This document shows positions 16,535 to 26,101 of a DNA stretch of 64,000 nt, one piece after another. Position 1 is the stretch's first letter. Each line of letters opens with the position of its first letter. The translations under genes and the position numbers were made by a program. The notes beneath the pieces were generated by a model that ran no database searches, was not told the origin of the DNA, and saw nothing but the letters and a program-made list of their open reading frames with translations. The DNA lies in NCBI RefSeq assembly GCF_002929375.1, contig NZ_PJIP01000003.1, positions 1 to 64,000 of the forward strand. The letters run 5' to 3'. The DNA comes from Arthrobacter sp. DWC3 (GTDB lineage Bacteria; Actinomycetota; Actinomycetes; Actinomycetales; Micrococcaceae).

Positions 16535-18526
16535 GTGGCAACTCAGACAGAAGCGAGGTCGGGCACCAGCGCCCGGGTCCGCGTGCAGAAATTCGGGACA
16601 TTCCTGTCCGGGATGATCATGCCCAACATCGGTGCCTTCATCGCCTGGGGCCTCATCACGGCGCTGTTCATCGAGAAGGGCTGGCTGCCCGTCCCGCAGC
16701 TCGGCGGATTCGGCGAGACGGACGGTGTGGCCAACACCGGGCTCGTCGGCCCCATGATCACGTACCTCCTGCCCCTCCTGATCGCCTACACCGGCGGCCG
16801 GATGGTCTACGACGTCCGCGGCGGCGTCGTCGGCGCGATCGCGACGATGGGCGTCATCGTCGGAGCCGGCATCCCGATGTTCATCGGCGCCATGATCATG
16901 GGCCCGCTCGGCGGCTGGACCATGAAGAGGATCGACGCGCTCTGGGACGGCAAGATCCGCCCCGGCTTCGAGATGCTCGTCAACAACTTCTCCGCCGGCA
17001 TCTGGGGTGCGCTCCTGGCGATGCTCGGCTTCTACGGCGTCGCCCCGCTCGTGCAGGCCTTCAGCACCGGTGCCGGCAACGTGGTGCAGTTCCTCGTCAA
17101 CAACGGGCTGCTCCCGCTGACCAGCATCTTCATCGAGCCCGCCAAGGTGCTCTTCCTCAACAACGCCATCAACCATGGCGTCCTGACGCCCCTCGGCGTC
17201 CAGCAGTCCCTCGAGCAGGGCAAGTCCATGCTGTTCCTGCTCGAGGCCAACCCCGGCCCCGGTCTCGGCATCCTGCTCGCGTACATGTTCTTCGGTCGCG
17301 GTGCGGCCAAGGCCTCGGCACCCGGTGCGGCCATCATCCACTTCGTCGGGGGCATCCACGAGATCTACTTCCCCTACGTGCTCATGCGGCCGATGCTGAT
17401 CCTCGCCGCGATCGCCGGCGGTATGACGGGCATCGCGACGCTGAGCATCACCAATGCGGGCCTCGTGGCCCCGGCGGCCCCCGGTTCCATCCTCGCGGTG
17501 ATCGCCCAGACCGCACGTGACAGCTACATCGGCGTGATCCTCGCCGTCGTCCTCGCCACGGCCGTGTCCTTCCTCGTCGCCTCGATCATCCTGAGGACGA
17601 GCAAGAACCAGGAAGACGGCGACATCGCCGGCGCCGCCTCCCGCATGGAGAGCATGAAGGGCAAGAAGAGCTCGGTCGCGGGTACCTTCCGGTCCACCTC
17701 GGCGACCACCGGCCCGATCCGGAACATCGTGTTCGCGTGCGACGCCGGCATGGGTTCCTCCGCGATGGGCGCCTCGGTGCTCCGCAACAAGATCAGGGCG
17801 GCCGGCTTCCCGGACGTCAAGGTCGTCAACCTCGCGATCGCCAACCTGAAGGACGACTACGACGTCGTCGTGACGCACCAGGACCTCGCCGCCCGCGCCG
17901 AGCCCCTGACGCAGAGCGCCACGCACGTCTCCGTGGACAACTTCATGAACAGCCCGCGCTACGACGAGATCGTCGAACTGGTCCGCGCCAGCGCGGCATC
18001 CGAGAGCGGGCTCGACCCGAAGAACCCGACTCCGGTCGCCGTGGCAGCCGAAGCGGACTACGGCAGCACCGGGCCGGACGGCGCCGGCAACGGCGGTGAC
18101 GTCCTGGCGGAGGAGAGTGTCGTGCTCGAAGGCAGGGCCACCACGCAGGAGGACGCCATCGACGAGGCGGGCCGCCTGCTCGTGGAGCGGGGCGCCGTGG
18201 ACGTCACCTACGTCGCCGCCATGCACGAGCGTGAGAGGTCAGTACCCACCTACATGGGCAACTTCCTCGCCATCCCGCACGGCACCAACGCCGCGAAGGA
18301 CCTGATCAAGCGCTCGGCGGTGTCGATCGTCCGGTACCCCGAGGGCATCGACTGGAACGGCAAGCAGGTGAAGTTCGTGGTCGGCGTCGCAGGTGTCAAC
18401 AACGAGCACCTGTCCATCCTCTCCGCGATCGCCCGCGTCTTCTCCGACAAGGCACAGGTCGCCAAGCTCGACGAGGCCACCACCGTGGACGAGGTCCTCG
18501 CCCTCTTCGGAAAGGTCAATGCCTAG
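16535..18526 (+). CDS. mtlA: PTS mannitol transporter, fused EIICBA
   Basis: A 663-residue membrane permease that imports mannitol and releases mannitol-1-phosphate. The EIIC domain (about residues 15-360) has the membrane helices and the FVGGIHEIYFPYVLMRP motif. The EIIB domain has the phosphorylated cysteine in VFACDAGMGSSAMG (Cys402). The C-terminal EIIA domain has the phosphorylated histidine in NFLAIPHGTNAAKD (His582). All three active sites are intact and the length matches EIICBA fusions such as E. coli MtlA. GTG 16535 has AAGGAAAG just upstream. The stop shares one base with the mtlD start. Confidence 0.95.
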   Translation: MATQTEARSGTSARVRVQKFGTFLSGMIMPNIGAFIAWGLITALFIEKGWLPVPQLGGFGETDGVANTGLVGPMITYLLPLLIAYTGGRMVYDVRGGVVGAIATMGVIVGAGIPMFIGAMIMGPLGGWTMKRIDALWDGKIRPGFEMLVNNFSAGIWGALLAMLGFYGVAPLVQAFSTGAGNVVQFLVNNGLLPLTSIFIEPAKVLFLNNAINHGVLTPLGVQQSLEQGKSMLFLLEANPGPGLGILLAYMFFGRGAAKASAPGAAIIHFVGGIHEIYFPYVLMRPMLILAAIAGGMTGIATLSITNAGLVAPAAPGSILAVIAQTARDSYIGVILAVVLATAVSFLVASIILRTSKNQEDGDIAGAASRMESMKGKKSSVAGTFRSTSATTGPIRNIVFACDAGMGSSAMGASVLRNKIRAAGFPDVKVVNLAIANLKDDYDVVVTHQDLAARAEPLTQSATHVSVDNFMNSPRYDEIVELVRASAASESGLDPKNPTPVAVAAEADYGSTGPDGAGNGGDVLAEESVVLEGRATTQEDAIDEAGRLLVERGAVDVTYVAAMHERERSVPTYMGNFLAIPHGTNAAKDLIKRSAVSIVRYPEGIDWNGKQVKFVVGVAGVNNEHLSILSAIARVFSDKAQVAKLDEATTVDEVLALFGKVNA

Positions 18527-19680
18527 TGAAGGCAGTACATTTCGGTGCCGGCAACATCGGGCGCGGCTTCGTGGGGCTCCTGCTCCACGAAGCCGGGTAC
18601 GAGGTGGTCTTCGCCGACGTCGCGGACGCCCTGATCGACCAGCTGGTCTCGACCCCCAGTTACGACGTCCACGAGGTGGGCGAGGAGCCGGCGGTGAAGA
18701 CGGTGGACAACTACCGCGCGCTGAACTCCCGGTCGCAGGAGGACGACGTCGTCGGGGAGATCGCGACGGCGGACATCGTCACCACGGCCGTCGGGCCCAA
18801 CGTCCTGAAGTTCCTCGCACCCGTGATCGCCCGGGCCATCGCCCGGCGCGACGCGGACCTGCCTCCGCTGCAGGTCATGGCGTGCGAGAACGCCATCAAC
18901 GCGACCGACATCCTGCGCCGGGAAGTGGAGCAGGCGTACGACGGCCCGTCCCTGGAGCTGCAGTCGCGGGCCGTCTTCGCCAACACCGCCGTGGACCGCA
19001 TCGTCCCCGACCAGGCGCCCGGCCAGGGGCTGGACGTCACCGTGGAGACCTTCTTCGAGTGGGTCATCGACCGCACTCCCTTCAAGGGCGACGCGCCGAA
19101 GATCCCGGGGGCCACCTACGTGGACGACCTCGCGCCGTACATCGAGCGGAAGCTCTTCACGGTGAACACCGGGCATGCGTCGGCGGCCTACTTCGGATAC
19201 GCGGCCGGCGTGGAGAAGATCGCTGACGCCATGGCCGACGACGGCATCGCCGCGAAGGTCCGCGCCGTGCTCGAGGAGACGAAGCAGCTGCTCGTCACCA
19301 AGCACGGGTTCGACGACGCGGAGCAGGAGGCCTACGTGCAGAAGATCCTGGTGCGCTTCACCAACCGGCACCTGCCGGACACCGTGGTGCGCGTGGGCAG
19401 GGCACCGCTGCGGAAGCTGGGTCGTCACGAGCGGTTCGTCGGCCCAGCCGCCGAGCTCGCCGAGAACGGAGTGGAGCCGGTCGCTCTGCTCGGGGCGATG
19501 CGGGCCGCGCTGTCCTTCTCGGCACCCGACGATCCCGAGGTGGCAGTCCTGGCCGAGATCCTGGCGGAACAGGAACCGGGGGAGGCGGCGACGTCGATCA
19601 CCGGGCTCGAGCCGGAGCACCCGCTGTACGGATCGGTGCGCGAGCTCATCGCGCAGCACGGGCCGGGCCACCACGCCTGA
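18526..19680 (+). CDS. mtlD: Mannitol-1-phosphate 5-dehydrogenase
   Basis: A 384-residue polyol-specific long-chain dehydrogenase that oxidises mannitol-1-phosphate to fructose-6-phosphate with NAD+. The N-terminus carries the dinucleotide-binding HFGAGNIGRGFVG; CENAINATD and the catalytic-lysine region (KLFTVNTGHASAAYFGY) follow. GTG 18526 uses the last base of the mtlA stop (TAGTG), so translation is coupled and stoichiometry with the transporter is likely. A strong hairpin terminator lies 10 bp downstream. Confidence 0.96.
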   Translation: MKAVHFGAGNIGRGFVGLLLHEAGYEVVFADVADALIDQLVSTPSYDVHEVGEEPAVKTVDNYRALNSRSQEDDVVGEIATADIVTTAVGPNVLKFLAPVIARAIARRDADLPPLQVMACENAINATDILRREVEQAYDGPSLELQSRAVFANTAVDRIVPDQAPGQGLDVTVETFFEWVIDRTPFKGDAPKIPGATYVDDLAPYIERKLFTVNTGHASAAYFGYAAGVEKIADAMADDGIAAKVRAVLEETKQLLVTKHGFDDAEQEAYVQKILVRFTNRHLPDTVVRVGRAPLRKLGRHERFVGPAAELAENGVEPVALLGAMRAALSFSAPDDPEVAVLAEILAEQEPGEAATSITGLEPEHPLYGSVRELIAQHGPGHHA

Positions 19681-19689
19681 CCGCCGTGC

Positions 19690-19731
19690 GACGACGAAGG
19701 GAGCAGTCCTCGGGCTGCTCCCTTCGTCGTT
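19690..19731 (+). terminator. Terminator of the tetR-mtlA-mtlD operon
   Basis: A perfect 16-bp stem (19691-19706 with 19715-19730), extendable by a G-U pair, with an 8-nt loop, starts 10 bp after the mtlD stop. It is followed by TTCCC rather than a long T-run. Confidence 0.82.
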
Positions 19732-19843
19732 CCCGGGCCGCCGGAGCGACCCGCGGATACACCGCGCGGACGGCGCATGCAAGACCACCGGGCCCCGGCC
19801 ACGGCACTGCGGAGCCGGTCACGGCGGGCCTAGGCTCGGGTGC

Positions 19844-20086
19844 ATGGACCAGCCCACAGAAGAACATCACCTGAAGGATCTCGGCAGCACCGAGGGGATC
19901 GACCCGACCGACGTGAGCCAGATCCAGGACGGCCCGCTGACCGCCGCCGACGAGGTGGACCTCATCTCCAACCAGGCGGTCCCCGACGCCGACCCGTCCG
20001 TGGAGACCCTCGCCGGGAACCTCGGACTCGAGGGCTCCGCGGACAACCCCACGAGGGACGACCACTTCACGGGCGGCTCCCACTGA
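19844..20086 (+). CDS. Small acidic protein of unknown function
   Basis: An 80-residue, very acidic, Cys-free protein (DLGSTEGIDPTDVSQIQDG, ISNQAVPDADPSVETL, RDDHFTGGSH at the end). It is probably disordered in part and belongs to no family I can name. Support comes from codon use and from TAGGCT (19831-19836) seven bases before ATG 19844, the strict leaderless pattern of this genome. Monocistronic, convergent with the GCS2-type ligase gene. Confidence 0.65.
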   Translation: MDQPTEEHHLKDLGSTEGIDPTDVSQIQDGPLTAADEVDLISNQAVPDADPSVETLAGNLGLEGSADNPTRDDHFTGGSH

Positions 20087-20117
20087 CCTGAACCACCGGG
20101 ACCGGCCGGGCGGGCGC

Positions 20118-21257
20118 CTAGGCGCGCAGCTGCTGCACCATGTCGAGCACGACGGCGCGGAGGTCGCCGTCGTTCTCCTGTGCGATCCGCCGCTGGCGCT
20201 GGTACCCGGCGCCGCGCTGCAGGATCCCCTCCACGTCCGAGAGCTCGCTGCTGCAGCCGAGTTTCACAGCGATCGGCTCCAGCCGGTTCAGTACCTCGAG
20301 GAGGTGCTCCGTGACGAGCTGCTCGTTGCCGTCGGCGTCGAGGATGATGATGGCGTCGAGGCCGTACCGCGCCGCCCTCCACTTGTTCTCCTGGATGTGC
20401 CACGGCGGCATGGTGGGTACGGTGCCGCCCGCGTCGAGCGTGGTCGAGAACTCGTGGACGAGGCACTGCGTCAGGGCCGCGACGGCGCCGACGTCCTGCA
20501 GCGTGGAGAGCCCGTCGCACACCCGCATCTCCACCGTGCCGAGGTTGCCGACCGGGCGGATGTCCCAGCGGATCTCGTTGACGGCGTCGATCACACCCGT
20601 GGTGAACATGTCCTGCACATAGGCCTCGTACGCGGTCCAGTCGTCGAAGTGGAACGGCAGGCCGGCCGTGGGCAGCTGCTGGAACATGAGGGCCCGCTGC
20701 GATGCGTAGCCGGTATCCTCACCACCCCAGAACGGTGACGACGCCGAGAGCGCCTGGAAGTGCGGGAAGTAGTTGGCCAGGCCGTCCACCACGGGCAGGG
20801 CCTTGTCCCGGTGGTCGAGTCCCACGTGCACGTGCACGCCGTAGATGACCATCTGCCGGCCCCACCACTGCGTGCGGTCGATCAGCTTGGCGTAGCGGGC
20901 CTTGTCCGTCACCTGCTGGGCACGGGGGGCACTGAAGGGGTGCGATCCGGCGCAGAACAGCTCCACGCCCATGGGGTCGGTGACCTCGCGGACGGCCGCG
21001 AGGGAGCGGGACAGGTCAGCCTTCGCCTCCTCCACGGTGGTGCAGACGCCGGTGACGAGCTCCACGGTGTTGAGCAGGAGCTCCTGCTTGATGTGCGGAT
21101 GCTCGTCGTCGTCCTGCAGTTCGGGGTGGTTCGCGCTGACGCCGCGCAGCACCTGGTCGGCGACGGAGACGAGCTCGCCGTTGTAGCGGTCCACGATCGC
21201 GAGCTCCCACTCGACGCCGATCGTGGACTGGGCCGATTGCGCAAAGTCGATCTTCAA
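20118..21257 (-). CDS. Carboxylate-amine ligase, glutamate-cysteine ligase 2 (YbdK) family
   Basis: A 379-residue ATP-dependent ligase of the GCS2/YbdK family (TIGR02050-like). Marks include TIGVEWELAIVD at the N-terminus, IKQELLLNTVELVTG, the YGVHVHVGLDHRDKALPV motif and RPVGNLGTVEMRVCD. YbdK has only weak glutamate-cysteine ligase activity, and actinobacteria make mycothiol, not glutathione, so the true substrate pair is open. The start is TTG 21257 with CAGGAGT six bases upstream. It is divergent from the AroE-like gene. Confidence 0.87.
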   Translation of the reverse strand: MKIDFAQSAQSTIGVEWELAIVDRYNGELVSVADQVLRGVSANHPELQDDDEHPHIKQELLLNTVELVTGVCTTVEEAKADLSRSLAAVREVTDPMGVELFCAGSHPFSAPRAQQVTDKARYAKLIDRTQWWGRQMVIYGVHVHVGLDHRDKALPVVDGLANYFPHFQALSASSPFWGGEDTGYASQRALMFQQLPTAGLPFHFDDWTAYEAYVQDMFTTGVIDAVNEIRWDIRPVGNLGTVEMRVCDGLSTLQDVGAVAALTQCLVHEFSTTLDAGGTVPTMPPWHIQENKWRAARYGLDAIIILDADGNEQLVTEHLLEVLNRLEPIAVKLGCSSELSDVEGILQRGAGYQRQRRIAQENDGDLRAVVLDMVQQLRA

Positions 21258-21400
21258 GGGCTGACTCCTGGAGCGGTGCGGGATGGTGGTGCCTCGGCAA
21301 CGCGCCGTCGCGGGAGAGACTCGTCCCCATGCTAGTACGTGGCGCGCACGCCCGGCATGGGGAGCCTGCCGGCCGGCGGCGCTGCTGGCAGAATGGCCGG

Positions 21401-22219
21401 GTGCCCATCCTGAACAAAGACATGACCCTCTGCATCTCCCTGGCCGCGCGTCCCAGCAACATCGGCACGCGCTTCCACAACTACCTGTACGACGAGCTGG
21501 GGCTCAACTACATCTACAAGGCGTTCACCACGAAGGACCTGCCCTCGGCCATCGCGGGCCTGCGCGGGCTCGGCATCCGGGGCTGCGCCGTCTCGATGCC
21601 GTTCAAGGAGGACGTGATCGCGCTCGTGGACCACCTCGACCCGTCCGCGAAGGCCATCGACTCCGTCAACACCATCGTGAACGACGACGGCGTCCTCACC
21701 GCCTACAACACCGACTACCTCGCGGTGGAGCGGCTGCTGCGCGAGTACGCCGTCCCGACGACGTACTCCGTGCTCGTCCAGGGCTCCGGCGGCATGGCCA
21801 AGGCCGTCGTCGCCGCGCTGCGCGACTCGGGCTTCACGCGCGTCACCGTCGTGGCCCGCAACGAGCGCACGGGCCGGGCGCTCGCCGACCTGTACGGCTT
21901 CGCGTGGCAGCAGGAGGTGGGGGAGTCCACCGCTGACCTGATCCTCAACGTCACGCCGCTCGGCATGGCCGGTGCCGACGCCGACGCCGTCGCCTTCCCG
22001 CAGACCGCGATCGATGCCGCGCAGGTGGTGTTCGACGTCGTCGCCTCACCGTCGGAGACGCCGCTGATCCTCGCGGCCCGGCGGGCCGGCACGACCGTCA
22101 TCACGGGTGCCGAGGTGGTGGCCCTGCAGGCGGAGGAGCAGTTCGTCCTCTACACCGGGCTGCGGCCCACCCCGGAGCAGGTACGCGCGGCGGGGGAGTT
22201 CTCGCGGCAGCAGGCCTGA
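21401..22219 (+). CDS. Shikimate 5-dehydrogenase family protein (AroE/SdhL-like)
   Basis: A 272-residue two-domain oxidoreductase. It has the catalytic lysine in VSMPFKEDV (about residues 66-74), the aspartate in AYNTDYLAVERLL (about 102-114), and the NADP-binding GSGGMAKAV (about 128-136). The sequence SMPFKE in place of the VTIPHK of AroE is typical of the HI0607-type shikimate-dehydrogenase-like branch, whose role is less clear; this gene may not be the housekeeping aroE. GTG 21401 has CAGAAT (21389-21394) six bases upstream, suggesting a leaderless mRNA. Confidence 0.83.
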   Translation: MPILNKDMTLCISLAARPSNIGTRFHNYLYDELGLNYIYKAFTTKDLPSAIAGLRGLGIRGCAVSMPFKEDVIALVDHLDPSAKAIDSVNTIVNDDGVLTAYNTDYLAVERLLREYAVPTTYSVLVQGSGGMAKAVVAALRDSGFTRVTVVARNERTGRALADLYGFAWQQEVGESTADLILNVTPLGMAGADADAVAFPQTAIDAAQVVFDVVASPSETPLILAARRAGTTVITGAEVVALQAEEQFVLYTGLRPTPEQVRAAGEFSRQQA

Positions 22220-22231
22220 CGGGCTGATCGA

Positions 22232-22259
22232 GGGACCGACGGAGGGCGGCACCGGTCCC
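22232..22259. terminator. Weak bidirectional hairpin between convergent genes
   Basis: A 7-bp stem (22232-22238 with 22253-22259) lies between the AroE-like gene and the end of the amylosucrase gene, five bases from the latter. The loop is 14 nt and G-rich. Confidence 0.4.
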
Positions 22260-22264
22260 GGCGG

Positions 22265-24208
22265 TCACACCCGGTACCACCGCACCCCGTGCGGTTCGAT
22301 CGTCACCCCCGCCCGCAGGAGTGCGCGCTCGCCGGTGATGAGCTCCAGCGCGGAATCGGGCAGGCCGGACAGCGTCCCGGAACTGACGCCCTGCGGGGTG
22401 TCGGCGAAATTCGCGAGCACGACGACGGTCGATGCGTCGCCGTCGAGCAGGCCCGGGCGCTGGTAGCCGAGCACGTGCGGGTTGTCGGTGCCGAAGGGCA
22501 CCAGCCGGCCACCGGCGAACTCCGGGGTCTGCCGGCGGACCCGGATCAGACGGGTGAGGCCGGCGAAGACCGCGCCGGCGTCCGTCGTCGGGTCCTGCCT
22601 GGCCGCATAGCGCTCGGCGGGGTAGGCGGGGCGGCCCACCCAGCGGCTGTCGCCGGCCTTCGCAGGATCGTCCAGGTAGGTGTAGTCATTGAGCTGCCCC
22701 ACCTCGTCGCCGAGGTAGAGCAGCGGTATGCCGCCTGTGCTGAGGACGATCGCGTGCGCGAGGAGGATCCGCGCCACTGCGGCTCCGGTCCCGGATCCGG
22801 TTCCGGCGCCGGTCCTTGCTCCGGTTCCAGACCCGGCCGCCTCCAGGCCGGCGAGCGACGCCGTCGTGCCGGAGATCCGGCAGTCGCCCGTACGCGGGTT
22901 GTCCTGGAAGGGGACACCGCGCGCGAAGCTGCCGGGGAAACGATCGACGAAGAACGCGTTGAGGAACCGGCGGTGGTCGTACCCGTCGATGCCGAACTCG
23001 GCGGCGTCCTCGTCCGAGAACGTCCAGCCGATGTCGTCATGACTCCGTACGTAGTTCACCCACGCCGTGCCCCCGGGGATCCCGTGCCGCCGCTCGAGGG
23101 CCTGGGCGAGCAGCGAGACCTCCCGCGTGGCGAGCGAGTTCCAGATGAGCGCCATCTGGAGCGGGTTGTAGCTCAGCTGGCACTCGCCCGGGTCGATGTA
23201 CTGCACCACTTCGTCCGGGTGCACGATCGCCTCGGACTTGAACAGCAGGGACGGCGCCGCGAGCCGGCACACCGCATTGAACGCCTGCAGCAGGAGGTGC
23301 GCCTCGGGGAGGCTCTCGCAGGAGGTGCCCAGCTGCTTCCAGATGAACGCCACGGCGTCCATGCGCACGATGTCCACGCCCTGGTTCGCGAGGTACAGCA
23401 TCTCGCCGGCCATGGCCCGGAACACGCGGGGATTGCGGTAGTTGAGGTCCCACTGGAACGAGTGGAACGTGGCCCAGACCCACCGTCCGTCGTCGAGCTG
23501 CACGAAGGAGCCGGGGTGGTCGTCGGGGAAGATCTCCCGGACGGTCCGCTCGAAGGCGTCGGGCATCTGCCGGTCGGGGTAGATCCAGTAGAAGTCCTCG
23601 AAGTCGGGATCGCACGCGACGGCCCTGCGGGCCCACGCGTGCTCGTTCGAGGTGTGGTTGAAGATGAAGTCGACCACCAGGGCTATGCCGTTCCCGCGCA
23701 GCTCGCGGGCCAGGTCGGCGAGCTCGTCCATGGTGCCGAGCGACGGGTCCACCTCACGGTAGCTGGAGACCGCGTAGCCGCCGTCGGAGTTGTCCTCGGG
23801 CGCCAGGAACAGCGGCATCAGGTGCAGGTAGGTCAGCCCGAGCTCGCGGAAGTAGGGGATGCGCTCGCGGAGGCCCGCGAGGCTGCCGGCATAGAGGTCC
23901 ACGTAGCAGACGCCCCCGAGCATCCTGTGGGAGGAGAACCAGTCCGAAGCCATGGCGCGGGAGGCGTCGATGGCCTTGAGGTCCGCGGGGCGGTCCTGCC
24001 ATGAGGCCGCCGCGTCGAGGACCACCTGCAGCAGTTCGGCGTCCGCGCCGGGACCGTAGATGCGGTGGAAGAGTGACTGCAGACGGGCGAACTCGGTGTC
24101 GAGGCGGGCTTCGAAGGATTCCCAGTCGGCATCGGTGGTGTTCTCCCGACGCGCCGAGAGGAGTTCTGCCCGGACGCGGTCCGCGGACAGGGTGTGCGAG
24201 GAACTCAT
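22265..24208 (-). CDS. Amylosucrase-like GH13 glucosyltransferase
   Basis: A 647-residue GH13 enzyme, closest in length and layout to amylosucrase, which makes alpha-1,4-glucan and fructose from sucrose. The N-terminal helical domain (residues ~1-90) is followed by the barrel: [13 protein letters not shown], the nucleophile in VRMDAVAF (Asp284), the acid/base in [12 protein letters not shown] (Glu326) and VRSHDDIGW. There is no signal peptide. A ~20-residue Gly/Thr/Ala-rich insertion ([19 protein letters not shown]) in the barrel C-terminal part is unusual. TAGGCT (complement of 24215-24220) lies six bases before ATG 24208, so it is probably leaderless. Sucrose hydrolase or trehalose-synthase-like activity are alternatives. 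Confidence 0.88.
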   Translation of the reverse strand: MSSSHTLSADRVRAELLSARRENTTDADWESFEARLDTEFARLQSLFHRIYGPGADAELLQVVLDAAASWQDRPADLKAIDASRAMASDWFSSHRMLGGVCYVDLYAGSLAGLRERIPYFRELGLTYLHLMPLFLAPEDNSDGGYAVSSYREVDPSLGTMDELADLARELRGNGIALVVDFIFNHTSNEHAWARRAVACDPDFEDFYWIYPDRQMPDAFERTVREIFPDDHPGSFVQLDDGRWVWATFHSFQWDLNYRNPRVFRAMAGEMLYLANQGVDIVRMDAVAFIWKQLGTSCESLPEAHLLLQAFNAVCRLAAPSLLFKSEAIVHPDEVVQYIDPGECQLSYNPLQMALIWNSLATREVSLLAQALERRHGIPGGTAWVNYVRSHDDIGWTFSDEDAAEFGIDGYDHRRFLNAFFVDRFPGSFARGVPFQDNPRTGDCRISGTTASLAGLEAAGSGTGARTGAGTGSGTGAAVARILLAHAIVLSTGGIPLLYLGDEVGQLNDYTYLDDPAKAGDSRWVGRPAYPAERYAARQDPTTDAGAVFAGLTRLIRVRRQTPEFAGGRLVPFGTDNPHVLGYQRPGLLDGDASTVVVLANFADTPQGVSSGTLSGLPDSALELITGERALLRAGVTIEPHGVRWYRV

Positions 24209-24214
24209 CCCGCA

Positions 24215-24220
24215 AGCCTA
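24215..24220 (-). promoter_or_regulatory. Candidate -10 element for the amylosucrase gene
   Basis: TAGGCT on the minus strand ends six bases before ATG 24208. The TAG part is also the stop codon of the doubtful small frame at 24218-24433. Confidence 0.5.
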
Positions 24221-24433
24221 TTGCAGTCGGTCGCGGCACCTGCGGCGGGACGGTCTACTTCCGCTGCTCCGGGGGAACCGGTCGTCCCTCCGGGAGGCCT
24301 CGATGACGGAGGTCAACCGCCGGAGTTCCACCACCCTGTCGAGGACAGCATCGACCTCGTCGGGACGGGCCGACGCGTCGTCGTCCGGTACCCACTCTCG
24401 GCGCGCCAGTAGGCTTCGGACCATGACGACCGA
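24218..24433 (-). CDS. Doubtful small ORF upstream of amylosucrase
   Basis: A 71-codon frame from ATG 24433 reading MVRSLLARREWVPDDDASA at its start, then a charged helix (DEVDAVLDRVVELRRLTSVIE) and a basic tail. Third codon positions are GC-rich but not more than chance would allow, and it overlaps the start region of the small plus-strand gene at 24423. It has no recognised family. It may simply be open sequence. Confidence 0.25.
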   Translation of the reverse strand, partial: SVVMVRSLLARREWVPDDDASARPDEVDAVLDRVVELRRLTSVIEASRRDDRFPRSSGSRPSRRRCRDRLQ

Positions 24434-24563
24434 TGAAGAGAAGGATCCCCCCGTCCCCACCTACCTCGACGGCATCTCGCTGAGGCGGGTCCACGACGGC
24501 CGGGTCGAGGAGGAGGACTCCGAGGACGCCCGGTCCGGACCGACCGGCGGTCAGGGCGGGTAG
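24423..24563 (+). CDS. Small hydrophilic protein of unknown function
   Basis: A 46-residue acidic protein (EEKDPPVPTYLDGISLRRV, then RVEEEDSEDARSG). It has no known domain. TAGGCT (24410-24415) seven bases before ATG 24423 supports expression as a leaderless mRNA. It is followed by a hairpin shared with the convergent sugar-transport operon. Real but unassigned is my best reading. Confidence 0.5.
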   Translation: MTTDEEKDPPVPTYLDGISLRRVHDGRVEEEDSEDARSGPTGGQGG

Positions 24564-24623
24564 CCGGCTTCGTCCGCGGAATCATTCCACCGCATCGTCG
24601 CCACCCCGGTGCCCGGGACGCAC

Positions 24624-24657
24624 GAAGCGCCGCGCCCCTTCCGGGACGCGGCGCTTC
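24624..24657. terminator. Terminator of the sugar ABC transporter operon
   Basis: A perfect 11-bp stem (24624-24634 with 24647-24657) and 12-nt loop lie 30 bp beyond the stop of the minus-strand solute-binding protein gene. By position it can also end the plus-strand small gene at 24423-24563. Confidence 0.75.
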
Positions 24658-24687
24658 GGTACGGCTGCGGCGGGAACCGCCGGGGTA

Positions 24688-26022
24688 CTACTCGGCGACA
24701 GGGATGGACTGCGCCTTCAGGGAGTCGATGGTCTTCTGCTGACCGTTCTCCAGTGCGTCCATCAGGGTGCCGGAGCCGCCGATGGCAGCACCGAATCCGT
24801 CCGAGACGTCCGTGTAGGTCTGCGTCATCGTGGGGCCCCAGGTGAAGTCGGGGTCGACGTTCGAGGACGCGTCGGCGAAGACCTCGTAGATGTTCTGGCC
24901 GCCGTAGTAGTCGACGCCGCCGGCGAAGGCTTCGAGCTCGGTCGCGGACTTCGCGGCCGGGTAGATGCCGCCGAGTTCGTTGGCGAGCGCGAGGGCTTCG
25001 GGATCGGTGTTGAGCCAGAGTGCGAACTTCGCGGCCTCGGCCGGGTGGTCGGAGCCCTTCAGCACCGCGGTGGACGAGCCGCCCCAGTTGCCGGCGGTCT
25101 CCCCGCCGTCCTCCCACTGCGGCATCGGGGCCACGGCCCACTTGCCGGCGGTGTCGGGAGCTCCGTCCGAGAGGGTGGTCGCACCCCACACTGCGGAGAC
25201 CCAGGTCCATTGCTGGCCCTCGTTGAAGGACGCGTTCCACTCGTCCGAGAAGGACGGCAGGGTGGAGACGAGGTCCTTGGACAGGAGGTCCTGCCAGTAG
25301 GTGGCGACTTCCTCGGACTCGGGGCTCGTCAGGTTGACGTCCCAGTTCTCGCCGTCGTTCGCGAACCACTGGCCGCCGTTCTGCCACACCAGGCCGGCGA
25401 ACCAGTTGACGTCCTGCTTCGGGAAGTTGGTGATGTAGGAGCCCTGGGCCTTGATCTGCTCGGCTGCCGCGGCGTATTCCTCCCACGTGGTGGGGACCTC
25501 GATGCCGGCCGCCTCGAAGAGGTCGGCGCGGTAGTACATGGCCATGGGGCCGCTGTCCTGCGGGACGGCATAGACGGAGCCCTCTTCGCCGAAGGTCACC
25601 TGGCCCCAGGTCCAGTCCACGAACTTGTCCTGCGCGTCGGCGACACCCTCGCAGCCGGCGATGTTCTCGAGGCCGTCCTGCACGCGGAAGTTCGGCAGGG
25701 CGTCGTACTCCACCTGGCCGAGGTCGGGGGCGTTGCCCGCCTGGATCTGGTTGAAGAAGTTCTGGTAGGTGCCGGAGTTGCCGTTGGGCCCGGTCTGCAC
25801 CTGCACCTGGATGTCGGGATTCTCGGCGTTCCACAGCTCGACGACCTTGTCCATGCCGGGGACCCAGGTGGTGAAGTTCAGGGTGACGGGGCCTTCGGAG
25901 GCCTCGCAGGGAGCTGCCTCGGCCCCTGCTTCCGTGCTGTCTCCGCCGGCTGAACAGCCGGAGAGAGCCAGCGCAGAGATCATGGCAAAGGCCGCGGTGA
26001 CTTTTCCGTAATGCGCGCGCAT
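24688..26022 (-). CDS. Sugar ABC transporter solute-binding lipoprotein
   Basis: A 444-residue family 1 extracellular binding protein. A lipoprotein signal with lipobox LALSGCS places it on the outer face of the membrane (acylated Cys at about residue 23). The mature part starts with an acidic linker, then VTLNFTTWVPGMDKVVELWN and the typical NAPDLGQVEYDALPNF and GSVYAVPQDSGPMAMYYR motifs. It delivers a sugar, probably a beta-galactoside judging by the linked GH42 gene, to the two permeases encoded upstream. ATG 26022 has GGAAAG at good distance. It lies 79 bp after the second permease gene, the last of the operon. No ATPase is encoded here; a shared MsiK-type ATPase is expected elsewhere. 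Confidence 0.92.
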   Translation of the reverse strand: MRAHYGKVTAAFAMISALALSGCSAGGDSTEAGAEAAPCEASEGPVTLNFTTWVPGMDKVVELWNAENPDIQVQVQTGPNGNSGTYQNFFNQIQAGNAPDLGQVEYDALPNFRVQDGLENIAGCEGVADAQDKFVDWTWGQVTFGEEGSVYAVPQDSGPMAMYYRADLFEAAGIEVPTTWEEYAAAAEQIKAQGSYITNFPKQDVNWFAGLVWQNGGQWFANDGENWDVNLTSPESEEVATYWQDLLSKDLVSTLPSFSDEWNASFNEGQQWTWVSAVWGATTLSDGAPDTAGKWAVAPMPQWEDGGETAGNWGGSSTAVLKGSDHPAEAAKFALWLNTDPEALALANELGGIYPAAKSATELEAFAGGVDYYGGQNIYEVFADASSNVDPDFTWGPTMTQTYTDVSDGFGAAIGGSGTLMDALENGQQKTIDSLKAQSIPVAE

Positions 26023-26101
26023 TGTCTTTCCTATCGGTGGTAGTGCGGTGCAGGGGCGGACGCCCGGGCACCTGGTGTGCTGGTCAGGGGGTATGGGGGT
26101 G

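Noticed and set aside
20118-21257. Glutathione synthesis gene (gshA)
   Set aside because: The protein is of the YbdK type, actinobacteria generally use mycothiol, and no gshB is near, so a glutathione role is not supported.
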